A DNA stretch of 64,000 nt from NCBI RefSeq assembly GCF_001889605.1, contig NZ_CP018171.1, positions 4,238,501 to 4,302,500 on the forward strand, in the 5' to 3' direction. Positions 18,637 through 27,000 of this stretch are shown here, in pieces (the first letter of the stretch is position 1; each line of letters opens with the position of its first letter). The stretch comes from Aquibium oceanicum. Lineage in GTDB: Bacteria > Pseudomonadota > Alphaproteobacteria > Rhizobiales > Rhizobiaceae. The translations under genes and the position numbers were made by a program. A model generated the notes under the pieces. The model was given only the letters and a program-made list of their open reading frames with translations, was not told the DNA's origin and searched no databases.

Positions 18637-18903
18637 ATGACATCCACGCCTTCAGACGGTGGCGAGGAGAACGAAATATCAGAAGCGGAATGGCTCGACC
18701 GGATTGCCGATATGGCGGAAGCCTTTGTCGGCAACACGCTGGAGACCATCAGCAGTATCGAATCCCTCACCCCCGAGGCGCCGGCGAACGACCTGCGCCA
18801 GAAGCAACTGGCCGAATTGAAGAATCGGATCGAGACACTCGACGCCCTCCTGATCGAAGCCCGTGAGCTTTCGGCCAAGGTATCGGAGCGGAATGGCGGA
18901 TAG
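18637..18903 (+). CDS. small acidic coiled-coil protein downstream of the chemoreceptor
   Basis: An 88-residue protein, not recognised. It is acidic at the N-terminus (SDGGEENEISEAEW) and then strongly helical with heptad-like leucine spacing (LRQKQLAELKNRIETLDALLIEARELSAKV). It starts 9 bp after the chemoreceptor stop, on the same strand, with CGGGG before the ATG, so it is likely co-transcribed. A role as an accessory of the receptor array is plausible from position only. Confidence 0.6.
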   Translation: MTSTPSDGGEENEISEAEWLDRIADMAEAFVGNTLETISSIESLTPEAPANDLRQKQLAELKNRIETLDALLIEARELSAKVSERNGG

Positions 18904-19064
18904 AACGCCGGAAGCGCGGACCTGTGTGCCGCGCTTCTCCGTTCCACCCTCTTCGTCTCTTTCTTGCAAACGGACGGTCGACGCGCAGTGTACCGGACAA
19001 CCGCAGCGTGTTAAGCGTTGTCATTGATTCGAACTGATCCGCCTTCTGAAACGCTCCGACCTGG

Positions 19065-19955
19065 ATGGAAGAGAATCCCGTACTTCAACTCAAGTTCGAG
19101 ATCCCGGGGACGTCGCCGGAGGCGAAGCGGCGACTGAGCTGGCGCGGCTTTTCGGTCGAACACACGCGCATATCCGATCCCACCCCTTATTCCTTCGAAG
19201 TCAGCGGTGAACTCCACTATCTGGCGCTTCACGACCTCATCCTGGATGAAGGCGAGATGAAGGTCGATGGTCTGCCCCCGATCGAGGGAAGGGACCTGCG
19301 GAACCGCCTCACCTACATGCCGCGGCATTGCCGAGCGACCGGCTTCGCCACTCCGAAGGCCCGCGAGAACAGCTTCACGACGCTTTACTTCGACCCGGAA
19401 ATCATCTCGGCCGAAACGCAACGGTTGTATGGCGGCGACGGCGTCCCGATGATCTATTTCGACGATCGGCGGCTGCGGTCCACGCTGGAGAAGCTGCGAT
19501 CGATCGCGACGGCCGCTGGAAGCACGGCAAACGATCTCGACGACCTCTACGCCGAGACCTTGGGCGTTCTGGCGGTCGTCGAGCTCGCACGGCTCCAGGT
19601 CAGGGATGGTCGCTACGACGGGCTGCCCAGGCCGGGGCTCTCGGACACGCAGCGCAACCGCGTCCTCGACTACATCGATGCCAACCTGGTCTCGGATCTC
19701 AAACTCGATGCTCTCGCCGCTGTGGTGAATCTCAGCCGCTTCCACTTCGCCCGGGAATTCAAGGCCAGGGTCGGCGTTCCGCCTTATGCCTACGTCCTGC
19801 AGCGCAGGATCGAGCTGGCCAAGCGGCTCCTGAAGACGACGCGCCTCCCGGTCGGCGAGATCGCCTCCGCGACCGGCTTCAAGTCGGCGAGCCATTTCGT
19901 CGGCGCCTTCCACAAGGCGACGGGAGCGACCCCGACCGACTTCCGGCGCTCCTGA
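19065..19955 (+). CDS. AraC family transcriptional regulator
   Basis: A 296-residue regulator with a C-terminal AraC/XylS double helix-turn-helix (about residues 195-296). The first HTH contains LKLDALAAVVNLSRFHFAREFKARVG, and the second VGEIASATGFKSASHFVGAFHKATGATPTDFRR, matching the family signature. The N-terminal domain (residues 1-170) is a probable beta-barrel sensor not recognised in detail. The gene is convergent with the sugar-acid dehydratase gene (70 bp apart), and its target is unknown. Confidence 0.92.
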   Translation: MEENPVLQLKFEIPGTSPEAKRRLSWRGFSVEHTRISDPTPYSFEVSGELHYLALHDLILDEGEMKVDGLPPIEGRDLRNRLTYMPRHCRATGFATPKARENSFTTLYFDPEIISAETQRLYGGDGVPMIYFDDRRLRSTLEKLRSIATAAGSTANDLDDLYAETLGVLAVVELARLQVRDGRYDGLPRPGLSDTQRNRVLDYIDANLVSDLKLDALAAVVNLSRFHFAREFKARVGVPPYAYVLQRRIELAKRLLKTTRLPVGEIASATGFKSASHFVGAFHKATGATPTDFRRS

Positions 19956-20025
19956 CGCGCCGGCCTTCCGCGGCGCGCTATCGCTATCCGCCGATGATCA
20001 CACCGGCGGGGGAACGCTCGCGCCT

Positions 20026-21840
20026 TCAATGGTTATTGCGCGGAATGCCCATTTCCTGCGCGATACGGTGATACTTCACCGCCGGCTTCAGCACCATTCC
20101 CTCGGAAAGCTGGTCGACCATCCCGCGCTGGATTTCCTGCCAGGGGGTCTGGTGCGCGGGGAAGCGGTATCCCCCCTCCTCCGAAAGCGCGGACCTGCGT
20201 CTTGCCAGTTCATCCTCGTCGACCAGGATGTCGGCACGTCCCTTGTTGAGGTCGATCCTCACCCGGTCGCCGTCGCGCAGCAGCGAAAGCCCGCCGCCGG
20301 CGGCTGCCTCCGGGGAGGCGTTCAGGATCGAGGGCGAGCCCGACGTTCCCGATTGCCGCCCGTCGCCGATGCAGGGCAGCGCGTGGATCCCCTTCTTCAG
20401 GAGGTAGGCCGGCGGCTGCATGTTCACGACCTCGGCTCCTCCCGGATAGCCGATCGGACCCGTCCCGCGCATGAACAGGATCGTGTTCTCGTCGATGCCG
20501 AGCGCGGGGTCCTCGATGCGGGCATGGTAGTCCTCCGGCCCGTCGAACACGGCGGCCTTGCCCTCGAAAGCTTCCGGATCGGCCGGGTTCGAGAGGTAGC
20601 GCTCGCGGAACTCCTTCGAGATCACGGATGTCTTCATGATCGCGGATTCGAAGAGATTGCCCTTCAGATTGATGAAGCCCGCATGTTCCTTCATCGGCGA
20701 GGCGACCGTGCGAATGACCTTCTCATCGAGGTTTTCCGCCCCGCGGCAATTGTCTCCGAGCGATTTGCCGTTCACCGTCAGCGCGTCGGAATGCGGCAGG
20801 AGACCCGCCTTCATGAGTTCGGCCACGACCGCCGGAACCCCGCCGGCGTGGTGATAGTCCTCACCCAGATACTCGCCGGCCGGCTGCAGATTGACGAGCA
20901 GCGGCACGTGGTGGCCGACCCGTTGCCAGTCGTCATTGTCGAGCGAGACGCCGAGGTGGCGGGCGATGGCGTTGAGATGGATCGGCGCGTTGGTCGATCC
21001 GCCGATGGCGGAGTTGACCACGATCGCGTTCTCGAACGCCTGACGCGTCATGATGTCGGAGGGCTTCAGGTCCTCGTGCACCATCTCCACGATGCGCTTT
21101 CCCGTGTGATAGGCCATCTGCCCGCGCTCGCGATAGGGCGCGGGAATGGCGGCCGATCCCGGCAGCTGCATTCCCAGCGCCTCGGCGAGCGAATTCATGG
21201 TCGTGGCCGTTCCCATCGTGTTGCAGTAGCCGACGGACGGCGCGGAAGAAGCGACCATGTCCATGAACTGGCCGACGTCGATATGACCTTCGGCCAGCAT
21301 CTCGCGTGCCTTCCACACGATGGTTCCGGACCCGGTCCGCTCGCCCTTGTACCAGCCGTTGAGCATCGGCCCGACAGACAGCGCGATCGCCGGGATGTTG
21401 ACCGTGGCGGCCGCCATCAAAAGGGCCGGCGTGGTCTTGTCGCAGCCGATGGTGAGCACGACGCCGTCGAGCGGGTAGCCGTAGAGCACTTCCACCAGGG
21501 AGAGGTATGCCAGGTTGCGGTCCAGCGCCGCCGTCGGCCGCTTGCCCGTTTCCTGAATTGGATGGACGGGGAACTCGAGCGGAATACCGCCCGCCGCTTC
21601 GATGCCGGCACGGACCCGCTTTGCGAGTTCGAGGTGATGGCGGTTGCAGGGCGACAGGTCCGAACCCGTCTGCGCGATGCCGATGATTGGCTTGCCAGAC
21701 TGAAGTTCCTCGCGCGTCAGTCCGTAGTTGAGGTAGCGCTCGAGATAGAGCGCCGTCATACCGGGATCGGCCGGATTGTCGAACCATTGCTGCGAACGCA
21801 GCTTGGTGCCCTGTTTTTTTGAACCGTCCGAACCGCTCAT
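20026..21840 (-). CDS. IlvD/Edd family dehydratase, xylonate-dehydratase-like
   Basis: A 604-residue Fe-S dehydratase. Cluster-binding cysteines are seen in [19 protein letters not shown] and GYCNTMGTA, and the [17 protein letters not shown] and [16 protein letters not shown] blocks are family signatures. From its [21 protein letters not shown] beginning to its RNNH end it parallels Caulobacter XylD closely, as I recall that sequence, so a sugar-acid (D-xylonate or L-arabinonate) dehydratase is more likely than dihydroxyacid dehydratase IlvD. The ATG at 21840 has GGAGGAAATT immediately before it. A 16-bp palindrome with a central CG at 21860-21875 is a candidate operator. No other pentose-pathway gene is in the window. 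Confidence 0.88.
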   Translation of the reverse strand: MSGSDGSKKQGTKLRSQQWFDNPADPGMTALYLERYLNYGLTREELQSGKPIIGIAQTGSDLSPCNRHHLELAKRVRAGIEAAGGIPLEFPVHPIQETGKRPTAALDRNLAYLSLVEVLYGYPLDGVVLTIGCDKTTPALLMAAATVNIPAIALSVGPMLNGWYKGERTGSGTIVWKAREMLAEGHIDVGQFMDMVASSAPSVGYCNTMGTATTMNSLAEALGMQLPGSAAIPAPYRERGQMAYHTGKRIVEMVHEDLKPSDIMTRQAFENAIVVNSAIGGSTNAPIHLNAIARHLGVSLDNDDWQRVGHHVPLLVNLQPAGEYLGEDYHHAGGVPAVVAELMKAGLLPHSDALTVNGKSLGDNCRGAENLDEKVIRTVASPMKEHAGFINLKGNLFESAIMKTSVISKEFRERYLSNPADPEAFEGKAAVFDGPEDYHARIEDPALGIDENTILFMRGTGPIGYPGGAEVVNMQPPAYLLKKGIHALPCIGDGRQSGTSGSPSILNASPEAAAGGGLSLLRDGDRVRIDLNKGRADILVDEDELARRRSALSEEGGYRFPAHQTPWQEIQRGMVDQLSEGMVLKPAVKYHRIAQEMGIPRNNH

Positions 21841-21859
21841 AATTTCCTCCATGCCTGGC

Positions 21860-21875
21860 GCACTAGCGATAGTGC
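21860..21875. promoter_or_regulatory. candidate LacI-type operator upstream of the sugar-acid dehydratase
   Basis: GCACTAGCGATAGTGC: 6-bp arms GCACTA/TAGTGC around a centre containing CG, the symmetry typical of LacI-family operators. It lies 20-35 bp upstream of the dehydratase ATG, in the 134-bp divergent gap shared with the CoxG-like gene. Confidence 0.5.
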
Positions 21876-21974
21876 ACGGGCGTGCCATGGGCAAGCCGAG
21901 GCGCCGCCGCCGCGCTGGACAACCCCCAACGCCTGCGCTACTCCCGCCGCTAACCGAACGCGGAGGCAGGCACG

Positions 21975-22427
21975 ATGGCGATGAATCTCGGGGGCGAGGA
22001 GAAGATCAGCGCGCCGATCGGCAAGGTCTGGGAGGCTCTCAACGATCCGGAAATCCTGAAGCAGTGCATCCCCGGCTGCGAGTCCCTGGAGAAGAAGTCC
22101 GATACGGAACTGACGGCCGTTGTGTCGCTCAAGATCGGGCCGATCAAGGCGCGCTTCAACGGGGAGGTCCAGCTCATCAACCTGAACCCGCCGCATTCCT
22201 ATACGATCCAGGGCGAGGGCAAGGGCGGCGTCGCCGGCTTCGCCAAGGGCGGCGCCGACGTGGAACTGAAGGAAGCCGGTCCCAACGAGACCCTTTTGAC
22301 CTACACGGCCAAGGCGGACGTCGGCGGCAAGATGGCCCAGCTCGGCGGGCGCCTGATCGAATCGACGTCCAAGAAGCTGGCTGGCCAGTTCTTCTCGAAG
22401 TTCAACGCAATCGTCAGCGGCGCCTGA
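21975..22427 (+). CDS. CoxG-like SRPBCC family protein
   Basis: A 150-residue protein of the CoxG (carbon monoxide dehydrogenase subunit G) family in the SRPBCC ligand-binding superfamily. Family features: [30 protein letters not shown] at the start, [15 protein letters not shown], and the end [21 protein letters not shown]. CoxG proteins bind membranes or hydrophobic ligands and help recruit molybdenum hydroxylases. No coxLMS genes are in the window, so the role is open. GGAGG precedes the ATG by 8 nt. It is divergent from the sugar-acid dehydratase. Confidence 0.88.
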   Translation: MAMNLGGEEKISAPIGKVWEALNDPEILKQCIPGCESLEKKSDTELTAVVSLKIGPIKARFNGEVQLINLNPPHSYTIQGEGKGGVAGFAKGGADVELKEAGPNETLLTYTAKADVGGKMAQLGGRLIESTSKKLAGQFFSKFNAIVSGA

Positions 22428-22451
22428 CGCCCGCCTTCAGACAAGCCGGCG

Positions 22452-23249
22452 TCAGCCAGACCTTTTGCGATAATTCGGCGCCCGCTTCTGCAGGAATGCC
22501 GAGACGCCTTCCTTGTAGTCGTCCGACATGCCGGCCTCGCGCTGCAGCTGGCGCTCCAGGTCGAGCTGTTCGTCGAGCGAATTGGTCGAGGCGGCGTGGA
22601 TCGCCTTTTTGGTGAGCGCGTAGGCGTTCGTGGGTCCCGCCGCGAAGGTCTCGGCCAGCGCCATAGCCTCGTCCATGAGCTTGTCGTCGTCGACCGCCTT
22701 CCAGATCAGGCCCCAGTCGGCGGCATCCTGCGCCGGCAGGGGATGCGCCGTCAGCGCCAGCGCCTTGGCCCGCGCCTCGCCGAGCAGCCGCGTCAGCCAG
22801 TAGGTGCCACCGGCATCGGGAACCAGGGCGATCTTCGAGAAAGCCTGGATGAACTTCGCCGACCGCGCCGCCAGCACCACGTCGCAGGCGAAGGCGACGT
22901 TGGCGCCCGCCCCCGCGGCCACCCCGTTGACCGCGCAGATCACCGGTTTCGGCATGCCCCGGATCATCCGGACCAGCGGGTTGTAGTAGGTCTCGAGCGT
23001 CTTGCCGAGGTCCGGCCTTTCGCCGCTGACCGATGGGTCGCGGTCGGAAAGATCCTGCCCGGCGCAGAAGCCGCGACCCGAACCGGTCAGCACGATGGCG
23101 CGGCAGTCGTCGTCCTGCGCGCACGCCTCCAGTGCCGCGCGCAGCTGGCGATGCTGCAATTCATTAAATGCGTTGAGACGTTCGGGGCGGTTCAGCGAAA
23201 GGATGCTGTAGCCGTCCCGCCGATCGTGCAGTACTGTTTCTTCGCTCAT
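22452..23249 (-). CDS. paaG: enoyl-CoA hydratase/isomerase family protein, PaaG-like
   Basis: A 265-residue crotonase-fold enzyme. The oxyanion-hole motif GRGFCAGQDLSDRD and the second one NGVAAGAGANVAFACD are present, followed by SKIALVPDAGGTYWLTRLLGEARAKAL. The GQDLSDR form, length and overall pattern match PaaG, the 2-(1,2-epoxy-1,2-dihydrophenyl)acetyl-CoA isomerase of phenylacetate catabolism. No other paa gene is next to it, so an ordinary enoyl-CoA hydratase role is possible. The ATG at 23249 begins MSEETVLHD, and sequence upstream in frame is not family-like. It is convergent with the CoxG gene. Confidence 0.85.
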   Translation of the reverse strand: MSEETVLHDRRDGYSILSLNRPERLNAFNELQHRQLRAALEACAQDDDCRAIVLTGSGRGFCAGQDLSDRDPSVSGERPDLGKTLETYYNPLVRMIRGMPKPVICAVNGVAAGAGANVAFACDVVLAARSAKFIQAFSKIALVPDAGGTYWLTRLLGEARAKALALTAHPLPAQDAADWGLIWKAVDDDKLMDEAMALAETFAAGPTNAYALTKKAIHAASTNSLDEQLDLERQLQREAGMSDDYKEGVSAFLQKRAPNYRKRSG

Positions 23250-23363
23250 GCGCCTGATCCTCCTTGCGCCGGCGGAGACGCTGGACTCGGCCGACAAGTC
23301 GGGTCATGAGCGGCAGAAAGCATTCATCCGGGGCAGGATGGCGGATACCGGTTGGAGCGGGTC

Positions 23364-24047
23364 ATGGCAAGTCAAATGCTGGAAATGGAAGAGCGGCCGC
23401 AACCGCGGGCGAGGCTCACGGAAGACATCTTCGATGCGCTGTTCGCCGGCTGCACGCACGAGCACTATCGCGCCGGACACTACCTGTTCATGCAGGACGA
23501 CGTCGCCGAGCGTGTCTACGGGGTGATCGAGGGCGCGGTGGAGATCGCGCTCTATTCGGAAGGCGGCCGCAAGCTCGTCGCCAATCTCGAGACGGAAAAG
23601 TGTGTCTTCGGGGAGATCGCCACGCTCGACGGCGGCACCCGCACCGCGACCGCGACCTGTATGACCGACGCCACGCTGGTCTCCCTCTCGCGCCGCCAGC
23701 TCTTCGACCGCATCGAGCAGCACCCGAAGCTGGCGACGACGATGATTGGCCTGTTGTGCGCGCGGCTGCGCTACGTCAGCGCCGAACTCGGCGACCAGGC
23801 CCTCCTCAAGATCGAGGCGCGGCTCGCCAAACGCCTCTCGTTCCTGTCGGGCCTCATCAAGGACGAGGGCGGATGGATCCACATTTCGCAGTCGGACCTG
23901 GCGGAGTTCCTCGGCGCGACGCGGGAATCCGTCAACAAGACGCTGACCGACCTGCGCAAGTCCAAGCTCATCGACGTCAAGCGCGGGGCCATCAAGATCC
24001 TCAACGGCCGCGGCCTCGAACGGATCGGCGCCGCCTCCGGCGACTGA
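23364..24047 (+). CDS. Crp/Fnr family transcriptional regulator
   Basis: A 227-residue regulator. Residues about 25-130 form the cyclic-nucleotide-binding beta-barrel (YLFMQDDVAERVYGVIEGAVEI, CVFGEIATLDGGTRTATATC, where the FGEIA..DGGTRTA segment aligns with the cAMP phosphate-binding cassette). The C-terminal winged helix has ISQSDLAEFLGATRESVNKTL. No N-terminal cysteine cluster is present, so it is Crp-like rather than an Fnr oxygen sensor. The ATG at 23364 is preferred to an in-frame TTG at 23352 because GGAG precedes it. It is convergent with the P450-DyP gene, whose upstream neighbour is an adenylate cyclase gene. Confidence 0.92.
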   Translation: MASQMLEMEERPQPRARLTEDIFDALFAGCTHEHYRAGHYLFMQDDVAERVYGVIEGAVEIALYSEGGRKLVANLETEKCVFGEIATLDGGTRTATATCMTDATLVSLSRRQLFDRIEQHPKLATTMIGLLCARLRYVSAELGDQALLKIEARLAKRLSFLSGLIKDEGGWIHISQSDLAEFLGATRESVNKTLTDLRKSKLIDVKRGAIKILNGRGLERIGAASGD

Positions 24048-24081
24048 GCCGCGGCGGCGGGCGCCCGGACTCCTGAGGCCC

Positions 24082-27000
24082 CTACGCGTCCACCAGTTCC
24101 CCTTCCACGGCCATCGCCTCCGCGGCTGGTCCGAGCGTCGACGGGTCGACGGCATTCGCCTCGCCGGCCAGCGCGCGCAGGTAGCGCAGCGAGCGCTTGC
24201 CGGGCATGAAGAAGTAGCCCCCGCCCTTCACCGTCACGAAAGCCGTCAGCCCCCGCAGCGTCAGCGGCCCGTCCGGCGTGGGGATGGTGTAGTTGCCCGG
24301 CGCCGACTGGTTGCCCACCAGCGGGTCCTGCTCGGCGCGCAGGCCGTTGAAGTTGGGGTTCATCACCCAGGTCTGCTGCACGAATTCGAACTGCCGTTCG
24401 ATGTCGGCATTGAGGCACATGAACAGGATGCCCTTCTCGGTCTCGCTCTCCCAGGCGCGGCTGATCCGCAGGATCCGGTGGCGCTTGGAAAGGGCGATCT
24501 GGGTGTCCGTGTCGGTGCCGAGCGAATCGCGCGGGTTGGAGCGGCGCACATGCGAACCGAAGGGGCACCGCAGGCCTTGCGGATCCTCCTTGGCGAACAG
24601 GAAGCCGTTGTCGGCCACGCTCCTCCTGCGGTTGGCGCCGGGCTGATCGGATGCGGAGGGATCGTCCTTGCGGGCGCTGCCGGTCGGATTGCGCACCAGC
24701 GACGAACCGTCCTTCCAGCGACCGAACATCTTGGCCCCGACCCACTCCTCCGTGGGCTTTCCGTCGATTTCGGGAGACCCGAGCGCCTCGGCGGCATCGC
24801 GGCAGAAATGCTCGAACCGGTCGACGTGCTGCGCCAGATGACGCACGACGAGGAACGATCCGTTGCGCCCGAAGTCCCGGCGCGTCGCATCCTCGGCGGG
24901 CGTCGTGGCCGAAGGCAGCCCCGCGAGATACCCGTCCGGATCGGTGGCGCCGTCCACGGTGAGCGACGTCGGCACGTAGCCGCTCTGGTCGGCATAGCCG
25001 AGCACGAACTCGCCCGCGGCGACCCGGTGCTGCCGGTCGCCCGCCGACCGCGCGCGCGGCGTGCCGTCGATGATCGGCTGCGAGATGCCGTCGCGGAAGC
25101 CGAAATGCTCGATCGGGTTGTCGTCGGCATCCTTCTTGATGATGAGCGGCTGGCGCGCGACCGCCACCATCCTCGAGGCCTTCGCGACCCGCGCGATCGC
25201 GGCGGTCTTCTTCCGCAGCCCGGCCTTCGTCCTGGCGTAGCACACGGCGACGGCATCGGCGGCGCTGTCGGGCGCGCCCCACAGCCAGTTCTCAGCCGCA
25301 CTTTCGCCGACGTCGCCCAGCACGCGAGCCTGGTTGGGAGCGGCCATGCCGCGCACGAACGCGGTCGGAAGTCCCGCGACGGCGCCGTCTCCGCCCAGGC
25401 CGAGCTTCCGCAGCCCCCCGGCGGCGAGGGCGACCACCATGGCGTCTTCCTCGGGCACGCGGTCGCCGAAGGTGGCGTTCGCCAGCACATGGTCGAGGAA
25501 GCGCCGCTTCTCGGTGTCGGTCAGATCCTCCGGCATGGAGAGCGCGATCATCTCCGCTTCACCGAGCTTGCCCATGCCGCCGAAGAAGATCGACTGGATC
25601 TCTTCGTTCTCGAGTTTCTGCGCGGGCAGCGGCGCCGAGCCGAACTCGGCGAAGAGCGCGGCGGCCTCGCTGTCGGAATCGGCCGAGGCGAAGGCAGTGC
25701 GGATTGCAGCGTTCTTGCGGATGTGGAAGGTCGTGAGCTTGGGATAGGCCGAATACCAGAACAGCGTCGGGATCTGCTGCTCGCGGGCCCAGAGCTTGAA
25801 CAGGTCGCCGTTCTCCGCCCCTCTCTGGAACAGGTTGCTGGTCTTCGGGTAGCCGAGCGTGTTGCTCCACACGCCCGTCAGGCCCTCGCTGGCCTTGGTG
25901 ATGAAGTCTTCGAGGTAGCTTCCCCAGCTGCCGCCGTAGTTGCTGAAGAAGAGCAGTTTGTTGGTTCCCGGCAGAAGCACCCAGCGCGCATAGTGGATCG
26001 AGCCGATGTCGGAGAGCCGCCCGGGCGGGAAGGCGTGCGTGGCTGCCCCCTTGATCACCGCGAATGCCAGCCGCAGAGTGAGCCGGCGCAAGAGCCCGGG
26101 CTTCATCACCGAGATGGCCGCCAGGTGATTGTGGGCGTGATGGTTCTCGCGATCGGCGATGGGGGCGAAACGCTCCGGCGGCAGAGGCGCGCCCTTCTCG
26201 GCGTCGCGACCTTCCTTCTGGCGCAAGGCCAGGTATGCGCCCCCGCCGATCGCCCCGACCAGGACGACGATCGACATGAACGCGAGCACGAAGCTCGCCA
26301 GCAGGATGAAGACGGCGCTCGCAACGCCGGTCACGGGTCCGAAGACGAAGCCGAAGAGCAGTGCCGTCAACCCCAGGCAGAGAACGGCTGCCGGACCCCA
26401 CACCTTCCAGTTCTTCAAGGTGGCCGAGAGCGCTTCCGTCAGCGGGCGCTCCGGACCCTCCAGCCCGTGCGACGCATGCTGGAAGGCCCATTCGAAGCCG
26501 CCGGCGAAGAGCACGGTTTCCCGCAGGCGTGCCAGCCGCTGGCTGGCGCTTTCGCCCGGCCGGCGCGGGTCGGTGGCGAGGATGTTCCGCAACCTCTCCT
26601 CGAAGGCGCTCTCCGCCTTGATGCGATGCACGGAATGGCCGGGCGTGCCGGTGAAGCAGAGCCCCGCCGCTTTGTGGATGCCGGGCGCGACGTCCACCGC
26701 GTGGCCGCGCATGAACTCGGCGAGATCGGCCCCCGGACGGAGCGCGCCGGCGGCCTCGAAGATCGGCCGCAGATGGCTCCCGGCATGTTCGGCGACGGCC
26801 GCGATGGCGGCGTCGCGCTCGCCATCGGCGGAAAACTCCAGCACCAGGTCGAGACGGTCGCCGGACTTCTCGGCCGCCGGATCAGCGCTACCGATCACCG
26901 ACATGCTGGCGAAGTGGACGATGCCGGTCTCGTCCAGCGCCCGGTTGATTCCTTCCATCGCCGGGTTGCCGAGCCTATCGACCGCCTCCCGCAGCATCTG

